Below, piece by piece: positions 31,837-42,500 of a DNA stretch of 64,000 nucleotides. Source of the stretch: Effrenium voratum (Eukaryota > Sar > Dinophyceae > Suessiales > Symbiodiniaceae); assembly GCA_963377175.1 (NCBI GenBank), contig CAUJNA010001247.1, positions 463,606-527,605 on the forward strand, written 5' to 3'. The notes under the pieces were generated by a model. That model worked only from the letters and a program-made list of their open reading frames with translations. It was not told where the DNA came from and made no database searches. Every line of letters begins with the position of its first letter. The first letter of the stretch is position 1. The translations under genes were made by a program, and so were the position numbers.

Positions 31837-32640
31837 GTAGTAGTAAGGAACATAGGCTTATAGTATCCTATTAATTTTGGTTTTTTGGTCCCCAAACCCT
31901 GCAAAACAGCCAAATTCTTCAACCTGCTGAACGTTTTTCCGATGTCACCGGTCTTTGTCACCACTCCGTTTTTGGTGCAAAAAGCGCTGAAAACGGTGAA
32001 CTCCGCAAAGCGTGTTTTTTCGTGTCAGACGTTCAAAGTGGTACCTGAGCCTCCAAGTTCGCTCGTTTTCCGCCGAAAACCGGCTCCAGACGTTCGCCGT
32101 GCTCCGAATTCCGTTTTCTGCCCTGAAAAGCCTGCGAATTCCAGCCCGCTGAACTCGTCACCGCTTGTCACCGCTTTGTCACCACTCGCTTTTTGGGTGC
32201 AAAAGTGCGTAAAATCGGGCCCAGTTCCCGAGCTCCTTCTCCGCAGGGTTTTTCGCGGCCCGACAGCCCGCCGAGGTCCAGGCTCGGAGTCCGACAGCCC
32301 GCCGAGGTGGTCCGTCAGCCCGCCGAGCTTGTCACCACTGATGTCACCACTGATGTCACCGCTCCATCCGGCTCCGGTTTTTGGTGCAAAAAGCGCTCAA
32401 AACGGTCGAGTCCGAAGAGTCCGTTTTTCGTGTCGGACTGCAAGTGGGATGCCCGAGCCTCCAAATTCGCAGGTTTTCGGTCGAAAGCGGGCTCCAGACG
32501 TCAGTTTTCCGCTTTCGGCCCGGAAAAGCGGCGAATTCCAGCCCGCCGAGCATGTCACCGCTTGTCACCGCTTGTCACCGCTTCGTCACCGCTCTCTTTG
32601 GGGCCGAAAAGTGCGCGATGGAAAAGCGAAACTCCAAGGG
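31837..32640 (-). mobile_element. SINE-like repeat, two nested units, minus orientation
   Basis: Read on the minus strand, two units of about 400 bp share GCGCACTTTT, repeated GCGGTGAC, CTCGGCGGGCTG and a ...GCGCTTTTTGCACCAAAAA block. The 3' end is ...TATAAGCCTATGTTCCTTACTACTAC, the same terminus as at 55793 and, with small changes, 55680 and 58357. It abuts viral ATPase sequence. No protein is encoded. Confidence 0.6.
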
Positions 32641-32649
32641 TTTTTGCAA

Positions 32650-32691
32650 AACCTGGTTGATCCTGCCAGTAGTCATATGCTTGTCTCAAAG
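32650..32691 (+). rRNA. 42 nt fragment of the 5' end of nuclear SSU rRNA
   Basis: AACCTGGTTGATCCTGCCAG and the next 22 bases match the universal eukaryotic 18S 5' end, stopping at CTCAAAG. It is followed by unrelated sequence and, 16 bp on, a tRNA T-arm-like GGGCTCGATTCCTCCCGGG. It is a fragment, not a gene. Confidence 0.8.
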
Positions 32692-32935
32692 CCGTTCCTA
32701 AAAAGGTCTCGGGCTCGATTCCTCCCGGGTCCGCCCCAGGTCTCGTCAGGTGGCCAAGGTGTCCCAAACGTTTCTTTGACCGAGATTTTCGGTCAATTCG
32801 TTGCATCATGCCCAGTGTCCGATTTTATAGGTCACTGCGCCACTTCACGTACTGGTAGGGGCTGTTGCGAGTTGATATAACTCAAGCGAGGGAGCGCTGC
32901 GAAAGTACAACACCCCTGCGTTATAGACCTACTCC
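32692..32935 (+). other. 5' flank of the viral fibre gene, conserved in a second copy
   Basis: From about 32730 to the ATG the sequence is alignable with the reverse complement of 57225-57490. Shared pieces include GGTCTCGTCA, CATGCCCAGTGTCCGA, TAGGGGCTGTTGCGAG and AAAGTACAACACCCCTGCG. It probably contains promoter and left-end viral sequence. Confidence 0.5.
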
Positions 32936-32944
32936 TAAGAAAAC
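32936..32944 (+). promoter_or_regulatory. TAAGAAAAC start-proximal motif, fibre gene
   Basis: Lies directly before ATG 32945 and is conserved in the 57 kb copy. Related TAAAG/TAAGA motifs precede many other genes of this virus. Confidence 0.45.
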
Positions 32945-35900
32945 ATGTTTGAAGGACCTGTCACGGGCAACATCCCAGAGGTCCTGGACAACGGAGAGGT
33001 GACTGACGGCACGCACGTCACAGCAGGACAGCTGGCCCTCGCTCTCACGCCCTATGCTCAAGTAACTGACCTGGCGGTGAACACGGCAGCCTCCGGCAAC
33101 AACGCCGCTGCCATCCAGTCCCTGGACGACAGAGTCACCGCGAGCTGGCCTCAAAGCTGGACAGCAGCGCGCTGGCGCCGGCGATTGCGCCCCTAGCAAC
33201 GGCTGCGGCCCTGGCCACCACGGACGGTCAGGTGGCCGCGCACGGAAGCAGCATCGCAGCGCTGCAGAGCTCGCTGACCACGGGTCTCTCCAACAAGGCA
33301 GACCAGTCGGCCTTCGACGTGCTGGAGGGCGTGGTTGCCACCAAGAGCACCCCCGACTCAGTGGACCTGAAGCTGTCCAACTACAGCACCACGGCGGCCA
33401 TGAACGGCTCCATCGCCTCGGCCAACAACGCCACGCTGGCCACGGTGGCCGCCAACTACGGCCTCAAGACGGTGGTGGACCAGCACTCCCTAGACATAGC
33501 GGCGAGGATCACACCGCTGGAGGTGGACACCAAGGTGGCCAACGCTCTCCTGGGGGCCGTCACCGCCGCGGCGCTGGCCTCCGAGCTCGCGAGCCGAGAC
33601 GCCTCCATCTCGGGGCTGCAGGCCTCCAAGGCAGACGCCAGCGCCCTGACTGCTTACGCCCTGCAGTCGGCCGTGGACACTTCCTCGGAGGTGGACTCTA
33701 AGATAGCGACGACCCTCTTGGACGCCGTCACCACGGCAGCCCTGGACGCCGCCCTCCTCGGCAAGGCGGACGCAAGCGCGCTGGCCTCCCTGCTCTCCAC
33801 GGTGGACGGGTTGGACACGCCGCTGGAGGTAGACACCAAGATAGCAAATGCCCTGCTGGGTCTCGCCACCGAGGCCTTCGTCGCAGCGCAGCTTGCTAGC
33901 CGGGACGCCAGCATCACGGCGCTCCAGGGGGCCAAGGCCGACGCGACGCTGCTGGCCTCATACGCCACGAACGCCGCGCTCTCGGCCAGCGAGACCACGC
34001 TCCAGAGCGCCCTCGACGCAATCCTCGCGGAGCTCGCAGCCCTGCAGCTTTCCGGCAGCGGCGGAGTTGTTAACGCGCCGGCCTGGGCGGGCTTCACGAC
34101 TTGGGAGCTCGTTCGCGGGAAGTAACGTCGTTCGCAACCTGCATTTCGTGGCTCCTCTCTCTGCTGCGCTTGCCAACGGCGACGACACGCTGAGCATCAC
34201 GGCAGACTGCTACTCCACGGCGGGCACTGACGCTGCCATAACAGCAGCCCTGCTGGCCTACTACACCTCGGCGCAGGTAGACGCGCTGTTGGGAGACTAC
34301 CGCACAGGGGCAGCGCAGGACGCGGAGACGACCAGCGCCATCACAGCGCGCTGCTGGCCTACTACACCTCGGCGCAGGTAGACGCGCTGTTGGGAGACTA
34401 CCGCACGGCAAGCGCGCAGGACACGCAGACGCAGGCCGCCATCGCGGGCGCGCTGCTGGCCTACCGGACGGGCCCGGACCAGGACGTCTTCACAACCAAC
34501 CAAATCACCTCGGCGCTGGTGGCGTACCGCTTCAGCCGCAGACCAGGACACGGCACGGCCTCGAGCATCGCCGCCGCGCTGCTCAGCTACTACACCATCG
34601 CACAAGTAGACGGTCTCCTCGCCGGCAAGCTCGGAGTCACGGAGGCAGCCTCGGCGCTGCAGATAGCAGTGCGCTTTCCGGACGACGGAGGGGCCGACGA
34701 GGTGGTGGCCGCCATAGGAGAGCAGATCCTGGCCCCCACGGACGTCTCGCTGTCAAACTGGACGGTTCGCCCCAGCAGCGGCTGCAGCGTGGTCCTGGCC
34801 ACGCACACCGCGGGCGCAGTGAGCGTGGACGGCTACACCCTGACCCTGGCTGTGAACCCGTGGAACATCGTGCGCACCTACAACTTGACCCCGGGCCGAG
34901 AGCTCCTCTTCGCCTGCCGCTACCGGCTCGGCACGGCCTCCAACTTCGTGGTGTACATGTCCGAGGCAGACAACGTCTACGACCCCTTGTACGGCAGCTT
35001 CGTGGGCGACCAGGGAGCCTGGAGCACTGCCAAGATGTACTTCACAGTGCCTCCGAACGGGGTGGCGAAGCTGCACTTCGGGGCGCACTTCCAGGCGCCG
35101 GGCCTGCCCAACCAGACTGCTGGAACGGTGGACGTTTACGGCCTCCAGATCCTGGACGCAACCCTGGAGACCGGCAACGCGGCGGAGGCGGAGGAGGACA
35201 CGGCGGCCTCGGCGCTGCTGCTGAAGCACGAGTTCCTCGACGGAGGGGCCGACGACGTCACGCTGGCCACCCTGGGCGAGGTGCTGCTGGAGCCCACGCT
35301 CACCACGCTAGGAAATTTCCTGGTGCGCTCCAACAGCCAGAGCTCCGTGGCCTCGGCCAGCTTCACGGTGGGAGGCTTCCAGCTGGAGGGCTACGCCATG
35401 ACCCTGAGCGCCTTCGCCTGGAACATCGTGCGCACCTACACGCTGACGCCGGGGAGACGCTACTCCTTCGGCTGCCGGTACCGGCTGGGCACGGCCTCCA
35501 ACTTGGTGATGTACGTCAGCGCGGCCGACAACGACTACGTGGGCGTCACCGGCACCTTCCTCGGCACGGCCTCGCAGGGCGTCTGGAGCACGGCGCGCCT
35601 GGACTTCTCGGTGCCGCCGGGCGGAATCGCGAAGCTGCACTTCGGAGCCTTCGGAGGCTCGATCCCCGGGCTGGTGCAGCAGTCGGCGGGCACGCTGGAC
35701 CTGTACAGCATGCAGATCAGGGCCAGCGCCTTCGAGGGAGAGTCTGTCTCGTAACGGACCTGCTGGCGGACTCGCTGGCCCTCACGGGCTCGGCCACGCT
35801 GGACGGGCTCACCGCGCAGGGCAACGTGGGCTGCGACCAGCTGCTGTGCAACGACGTGAACTGCACCGACGTGTTCACGACGGGCGTGGACGCCTCGGGC

Positions 35901-37026
35901 GCCATTTCCTGCGCAGCGCTCACAGCAACCGGCACCGTCGCCGGAGCCACGCTGTCGTCCACAGGCGCCGTGTCGGGCAGCTCGCTGAGCATCACCGGCG
36001 CGGCCAGCGTGGGCCTGCTGAGCTCCGCCACAGGAATCACGGGCAGCACACTCACCATCAACAACACCGCCAACGCCGGGAACTTCACCACGGTGGGCGA
36101 CGTGTCCACGGGGACATTGACGGCCTCGGGCGCAGCAACCGCGGCGAGCTTCGCAGCCACCGGCGCGCTCACGGGCGCCACGCTGACGATCACCGGGGCG
36201 GCGTCCGCGGGCCCGCTGGACTGCGAGAGCCTGGACTGCACCTTCACGGCCACGAGCGGCGGAGTGTCGACGGGCAGCGTGGTCTGCGGCGACGTGACGA
36301 GCTCGGGCACGGTCTCCGCTCCGCAGCTCTTCGCTCCAACCCGCTCACCGTGACCAACACGCTCAGACTCTGACCAACACCTCCGACTTCTCGGACGATC
36401 TCTTCCTGACGAAGAACTGGGCGGGCTGGAGCAAGCTGCAAGAGTCCAACAACAGCGCGGCCTCCGACAGCGGTCCGGAGCTGCGGCTGCTGGGCAACCA
36501 GAGCGCGCGGGTCTTCCTGGAGCGAGACGGCGGGGCGCACCAGAGCGAGCTCATCATGATCAACGACGAGGCGCTGGTGCAGACGAAGAGCCTCTCGACG
36601 CAGCTGTCCTTGACCACGAACCAGAGGAACCCCGGCTGCCTCGTGATCGCAGGCAACACGGGCAACGTGGTCTGCAACACGAGCTTCACGAATTTGTCGG
36701 ACAGCAGGGTGAAGACGGAGATGACTGAGGCCGACGTGGCAGAGCTCCAGCAGCTGTTTGACTCCGTGGAGGCCAAGCAGTACAAACGCCCGGACATGAA
36801 CGAGGACCTGAGGCTGGGCTTCGCCTCAAACGCCTTCGCAGGAACGAAGTGGAAGAACCTGACGGGCACCGCAAGGTGGAGCGACGGCACGGAGATGGTC
36901 ACCCTCGACTACTCGCACCTCACCAGCGTGCTCTGGGGGGTGTGCAAGGGCTTCCAGGGCCGGCTGGACGAGGTGGAAGCCTGGCAGGCCAGCGGGGGCC
37001 GAAGAACCCATAAGAAACATGGCTGA
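32945..37026 (+). pseudogene. Giant fibre-like protein with C-terminal S74 chaperone domain
   Basis: About 1,350 codons starting MFEGPVTGNIPEVLDNGEV. The first third is Ala/Ser/Asp-rich heptad-like repeats (KADASAL, SRDASI..LQ, EVDTKIANALL). The middle has two related beta-rich repeats of about 190 residues (FPDDGGADEVV...KLHFGAHF and FLDGGADDVT...KLHFGAFG). Thr/Gly-rich short repeats follow (TGTVAGATLSSTGAVSGSS). The end is an intramolecular-chaperone S74 domain: the SDSRVK signature near 36700, then LQQLFDSVEAKQYKRP, GFASNAFA and a terminal helix. These features resemble trimeric phage and viral fibres that bind host surfaces. Frame shifts occur near 33137, 34120, 34345, 35745, 36330 and 36355. 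The integrase start overlaps its end by 8 nt. Confidence 0.75.
37011..37018 (+). promoter_or_regulatory. TAAGAAAC start-proximal motif, integrase gene
   Basis: Eight bases directly before ATG 37019, inside the last codons of the fibre frame. Confidence 0.4.
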
Positions 37027-38023
37027 CGCTCGCAGACAAACCATCAAGGCCGTCTACGAGGATCCCCGCACAGGCTTCGGCAGCATAGCGCAGACGCTGC
37101 GGCAGGCACAGGTGCGCGACCCCAGCATCTCCAGAGAGGAAGTGAAGGCGTTTCTGGACGGCCTCCGGGTGAACCAGGACCGACCGCAGAGAGGCTACAA
37201 CAGCTTCGTGCCTCTGGAGCCCATGAACCAGCTGCAGGTGGACCTGGCAGACATGAAGGCTTTCGGGGGCAAGCCCGACCCCTTCATGTTGGTGGCCATC
37301 GATGCGCTGACCAAAAAAGTGGCCTCGGAGCCGCTGAAGGATCGTCTCGCGAGCACCACCGCGGCGGGCATGAAGAAGGTCTTCCAAGCCCTGGGCGTGC
37401 CGGCCAACGTGTACACCGACGACGGCTCCGAGTTCAAGAGGGAGTTCAAGGAGCTGATGGATTTCTGGGACATCGAGAAGCAGGTGACCAGGGGCCACGC
37501 CTACTTCGCGGAGCGCACCATCCGCACCATCAAGGAGGCCATGTAGCGTCGCATAGCTGCCGGAGCGGGCCGGCGGGGCCAGTGGCACCTCATGCTGCCT
37601 GACATCTTGAACCAAATCAACGGAAGGAAGCACGCTACCACGCAGGTGGCGCCGAACCTCGCCTACTCTGACCCCGAAATGGCTGAGATTGCTCAGCGCA
37701 ACATCGAGCGCAGGGCCAAACACAAGGTGACCCGCCCGGAAATCAAGGTCGGGGATATGGTTCGGATCAGGGTTAAGCCGATCGAAAGCAGGGGCTCCTA
37801 CAGGGTCAACGAGATAGCCTGGAGCGAAAAGGTATACAGGGTTGTCTCCGCCGAGAGCGGGGAGAAGGGGGCGAGGTTTGGCTTGGAGGGGTGGCCGGAA
37901 AAGGTGGTGCACAGGGATCTCCGAAAAGTCCCCGAAAACTCAGCTCCCGAACCGCGGGGGTTGGAGGTGCAATCCCGCCAGCGGAGGCTACAGAGAGGCC
38001 CCAGGCTCCCACCTCCTTTTTGA
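37019..38023 (+). pseudogene. rve-family (retroviral/Polinton-type) integrase with internal stop
   Basis: About 334 codons in one frame with a TAG at 37544-37546. Catalytic triad of the DDE type: LQVDLADM (Asp about 75-78), VYTDDGSEF (Asp 134/135) and AERTIRTIK (Glu 165). A helix-turn-helix-like N-terminal region (residues 1-60) comes first. After the stop the frame continues with a chromo/SH3-like DNA-binding segment (KVGDMVRIRV...KVYRVV). It would insert the viral genome into host DNA, as in Polintons. The stop falls just after the catalytic Glu; everything else is intact, so read-through or recent inactivation is possible. A truncated copy is at 19209-19430. Confidence 0.85.
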
Positions 38024-38218
38024 TGCTCTCTGCGCCTCTACGATCTCTACTCTACGTCTCTACGACGTCTCCGACAGCTCCGCCCGCCACTCACTGACGA
38101 GCTTCTTCACGTCGGGCCGGGCCGGGGGCTCGGGCGGGCCCCCATGATCTAGGACCGCGTCCCACGCGTCCCACCTCCCGCTCCACGTATCATGAGCCTC
38201 AAACCAGCGCAGGGCAAG

Positions 38219-38554
38219 CTATGCCCGCTGGGAGCGCGTGGCCTGGTCATCAAGAGCCGCAGAGACGTGGCTCACCTCGCTCATGATTTCCTCCAGATCC
38301 ACGCTCGCAACGAGGCATTTCTCGAGGCGTCGGACTTCCGCTTCCTCACCGAGCAGCTGCTCCTCGAGGAGCTCGCTGCGGCGGCGCTGGTGCGAGCGCT
38401 CGGCCTCAAGCAGCGCATCCTCGCGAGGCCGCTTGGTGGGAGGCCGCTGGGCCATCAGAGCAGCCGCAAGGCAGGGTGCGTCCTCGTCCGCCCACGCGGC
38501 AGGCTTTTCCAGAAGCCATGCCTGCACGCGTCGGAAGGCCTTGGAGGAAGTCAT
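38219..38554 (-). CDS. Small coiled-coil protein, copy 1 of a tandem triplet
   Basis: ATG 38554, 111 residues. It starts MTSSKAFRRVQAWLLEKPAA, then a conserved LAAALMAQRPP, then a charged helix. Two related genes follow upstream at 38861 and 39475. Function unknown. The A/E/R-rich C-terminus suggests oligomerisation. It is found only in this viral region of the window. Confidence 0.55.
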   Translation of the reverse strand: MTSSKAFRRVQAWLLEKPAAWADEDAPCLAAALMAQRPPTKRPREDALLEAERSHQRRRSELLEEQLLGEEAEVRRLEKCLVASVDLEEIMSEVSHVSAALDDQATRSQRA

Positions 38555-38717
38555 CTTGAGCAGCTGCGGCGGGTTTTTTTTGAGACCATTCAAGCATTTG
38601 GGACCATTCGAGCATTTGGACCATTCGAGCATTTGGCGGGCTTCTTTTTTCTTTGCGCGAGTCCAAGCTTGTCAGTGCGTCCGCCTACGAAGATTTCTGT
38701 TCTCTTCCTTGAGGATC

Positions 38718-38861
38718 TTAACGCGGCGCTCCAGCGCCTTGCGCGGGAGGCCGCTGGACCATCAGAGCGGCCGCAAGGCTGGCAACGTCCTTCTCCGCCC
38801 ACACGGCGGGCTTCTCCAGAAGCCATGCCTGCACGCACCGGAAGGCCGCTGAGGAAGTCAT
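38718..38861 (-). pseudogene. Small coiled-coil protein, copy 2, truncated
   Basis: ATG 38861 opens the same MTSSAAFRCVQAWLLEKP start and runs 47 residues to a stop. The continuation seen in the other copies (RKALERRVKILKEENRNLRR) is present in another frame, so a one-base shift truncates it. TAAAGATC lies directly before the ATG. Confidence 0.5.
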
Positions 38862-38995
38862 GATCTTTAAGTGGCTGCGCGGGTTTTTTTGAGTCCATTC
38901 AAGCATTTGGGACCATTCGAGCATTCGGCGGGCTTTTTTTTCTTTAGCGCGTTCCCCTTGCCCTGTCCAAATCCTCCTCAAGCTCATCAACGCGC

Positions 38996-39475
38996 TCACT
39001 CGAGGATCTCGTCGAGGCGCTCCACCCGCCGACGGAGAATTCTGTTGCTGCGCTCCAGCGCTTCAATGCGCTCCCTGGCTCGCTTGCGATCTCTGTTCTC
39101 GCGCTCCCGCTCCTCACGGTGCAGAGTTTCACCGATGAGCAGCTCCTCAACAGTCACCTGCGCCCGCACCGCTCGCTTGCGTGTTTGCTTGAGGAACTCG
39201 TTGCAGCGGTCCAGCTGCCTGCGGAGAAGTTTGTTGTCGACCTCCCGAAGCTCGCGGCGCTGAGTTTCATCGAGGAGCTCCTCATCGAGCTGCGCGATGA
39301 GATGCCGCTGGTGCGAGCGCTCGGCCTCAAGCAGCGCGTCCTCGCGAGGCCGCTCGTAGGGAGGCCGCTGGGCCATCAGAGCAGCCGCAAGGCAGGGAGC
39401 GTCCTCGTCCGCCCACGCGGCAGGCTTCTCCAGGAGCCATGCCTGCACGCATCGGAAGGCCGCTGAGGAAGTCAT
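38996..39475 (-). CDS. Small coiled-coil protein, copy 3
   Basis: ATG 39475, 159 residues. The N-terminal 50 residues match copies 1 and 2; the rest is a long coiled coil (LLRRQLDRCNEFLKQTRKRA, ERIEALERSNRILRRRVERL). The frame is also open upstream to 39580, but the shared MTSS start favours 39475. It lies between the polymerase and copy 2 on the same strand. Function unknown. Confidence 0.6.
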   Translation of the reverse strand: MTSSAAFRCVQAWLLEKPAAWADEDAPCLAAALMAQRPPYERPREDALLEAERSHQRHLIAQLDEELLDETQRRELREVDNKLLRRQLDRCNEFLKQTRKRAVRAQVTVEELLIGETLHREERERENRDRKRARERIEALERSNRILRRRVERLDEILE

Positions 39476-39567
39476 CTCTTTGAGCAGCTGCGGCGGTTCG
39501 AAATCAGCATTATCGAGAAGCGAGAAAACGAGAGCTCGGGATCTTTCTTTTTTCAGGTTCCGACAGT

Positions 39568-42500
39568 CTACGCCCAGCATCGGCTCAGCCGCAGCGGCAA
39601 TGTCGGAGCGGGCCCCAGAGGCGGGGGCCCCACGAGGAACTCCATCACGAGGTCGAAGGGCGCAGAGCCTGGCGGAGCGTTAGCGCCCAGCATCCGCAGC
39701 TGCTCCAGGTTGCGCCAGTGCCCCAGCGGCCGCGAGTTGTGAGCGTCGAGGCCGTAGACCTTGTCGTTGAAGGGCGAGAGCGACTTCTTCTCGACGGTCT
39801 CCACGGCTATCTCGTGCGCGCGGCTGCGCAGCTGCACGAAGGCCGCCCTGCGCTCGCTGCCTTCCTCCAGCACCTCCCGGTACTCGAGATGCCGGACGTT
39901 GGTCACCGCCTTCTTCGGCACGCCCTTGATCTTGCGCTTCTCCTTGCGCGCGCCGTCGGGCTGGACCGTGAGGATGCAGTACATCTTGGAGCGCAGGCCC
40001 ACGTACTCCAGGATCCTGGCGGGGAAGGTCTCGTCGCCGAGCTTGCCCAGCTGGCCCATCACCTCGATGGCCTTGGCGCGCGCCGCAGCAGAGAGTGCGC
40101 TCAGGTCCCTCTCGGGGTCCTTGGACTTGCCGGCCACGTCGAAGAGGGTGGCGCCGTTCAGGTTCGCCTCGGCCCTGGCGTGGAGCGGGTCCTGCAGCTC
40201 GAAGATCTGCACCATCACGGAGTCGGTGTCCGTGAAGAGCAGCCTCATCTTCGGGAAGAGCCTCCTCATGTGGAGGTAGTCGGCCTTCTCCATCATGAGC
40301 TTGGAGAGCTGCAGCGTGCGGGCGCCGACTTGGGTGGGCACGCTCACGCAGGCCTTGCTGCGGTTCGTCTTGAGCGTCTCCACGACGGCCAGGAACCCCT
40401 CCGAGTCGTTGATCTGAAACTCGAAGTTCGTCACGGAGCTCTTGCCCACAGCCCGCTCGAACTTGACCGGGTCCACGTAGGCGTTCGTGTTCCTGAACTT
40501 GTCGGGGTTCATGCAGCAGCGACCGAAGATGGCGTTCTCACCACCTTCTCGGCGACCACGCTCCCCGCCGTCTTGAGCTGCCTCCGCTCGCTGTGCTTGA
40601 GCTCCATGAAACCCGCCATGAAGGGGCTGCAGGCGAAGCGGTAGGCTCTGTGCAGCCTCCAGATCCTGGCACCCAGCACGTCCCGCAGGAACTTGAGCCG
40701 CTTGCCGTCCACGCCCTCTTCTACGTGCATGCCGAGGAAGGGCACGAGCTTCTCGCAGGGCGACGGGGAGAGGCCGAGGCGCTCCGCCATGTTCGCAGTG
40801 TTCGGCCCGTACAGGCCCTTCCCGACCTTCATGCGCGCGGGCGGAGCCCAGTCCAAGTGGTCGTGCACCTCCGGGGGAAAGTCGTAGTCCACGAGGAGCA
40901 GATAGCTCACCTCCTCGGAGTCGGACTCCCAGTTCAGCCCGGAGAGGCACGTGTCGTGCAGCCAGCTCAGCCTTGCGGCGTTTTCTTCTGGCAGGGCGAC
41001 CGTCTCGCAGGGGCCGTTGGGCATGGGTAGCGACATTGCTGCTGGGTACATGGCGTTGAAGTCCAAGTACGTCCAAGTACGAGATCCAGCTGACGGGCTC
41101 CTCGGAGTTGTAGTCCTCCTCGCCCAGCTCGGGGTTGTTGGCTTGAGCGAAGGGCTGGAAGATGCAGCTCAGCCCGCCCATGACGGAGGCCCGCACGTCC
41201 CTGTAGGCCTGCTCGTCGGTGATGAGGTGAATGGGCGTCTCGCGGGCCGAGTGCCGCAGCATGGCGTCCCAGGCGTCCCCGGGCAGCGTGACGTAGTGGA
41301 TGGGGTCGAGCCCCGACTGCGCCCGGAAGGAGTCCCGGTAGCTCTCCATCACGTCCGCCAGGGCCAGGACGTCGGTGTGGAGGTAGCAGTCGTGGAACTC
41401 GCGGAAGGTCTCCCACCCCAGGACGTTGGCGGTGTTCACGGCCAGCCGGTGGTCCTCTGCGCTCACCGCCTTCCCCGCCAGCACGCTGTCGTAGCAGTGC
41501 TGCTCCCACACCGCGGGCATCTCCCACGCCTCGGCGCCGCAGAAGTGCTCGAAGGGCATGGGCAGCTTGCGCAGGATGCAGTCCCACGCCTGCTCCAGCT
41601 CGCAGTGCGTCCGCCGCTGTTTGAGAAGCCGTCTTTGAGGCGGAGAGCCCGTCGGAGTGCGCAGCTGCAGCTCGGGGTGAAGCGAGGCCATAAGCGGGAA
41701 GAGCTCCGGCAGCTGCTTGTGGGTGCAGGCCCTGAGGTCGTCGATCATGCTGGCCAGGCTCGTGGGGAAGACGTTCATGCTGTCCACGAACCTCAGCGGG
41801 CCCCAGCTCATCTGCAGGCACTTCTCGCCCGACTTGCAGAGGACTCGGAGGCAGAGGTGGCTGTAGTCGCCCTCCTTGATCGCGGCCTGCAGGGCGCACC
41901 AGCCGCGGAGGGGCCTTGGCGCGGCCTTGGCCTTGGCCTTGGGCTTTGGTGCGGCCTTTGGCGCGGCCTTGGCCATGGGCATGGGCCTCTCGGGCTCGCT
42001 GCCGCTGCCTTCTGCCTCGCTCTCGCTGCCCTCGTTGTCGCTGTCCTCGCCGAGCTCTTCGCGCGGCGCCCTGCTGACGGGAGAGCCCATCGTGGCGATG
42101 TAGCGCAGCAGGAAGTGGAAGTCGTAGCCGCCCCCGTTGTGAAAGACCACTGGGAAGGTCTTGGGCGTCTGGGCCGCGATGTTGCAGGAGTGGCACAGCG
42201 CCCCGAGATACTGCCCGGTGCCGTGGCAGTGGTGGAGCTTCTTCTCGGCAATCTCGAAGGACGCGAGGCACTCCCTGCAGTGAGTGGCGGCCCTGTGCTC
42301 CAGCTCCTCCCGCCGGGTCATGCTGACGGGCCGAGTTCGGCGTCTCCAGGTGAGGTAGTGGTCGGCCAGCTTGAGAAGGTCGTCCAGCATGGCGCGGACT
42401 GCGTGGTACTTGTCGCTGTCCCGCTCGTGGTGCGTGAGCCCGCCCGACGGCAACGTAGCAGGAAGAAGCCGCGACGGTCTGGCGCGCCGGCTGCTGCTGC

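Noticed and set aside
32945..37026. Large minus-strand and third-frame open frames over the fibre gene
   Set aside because: They are low-complexity shadows (Arg- or Val-rich) of the GC-rich coding strand and have no domain.
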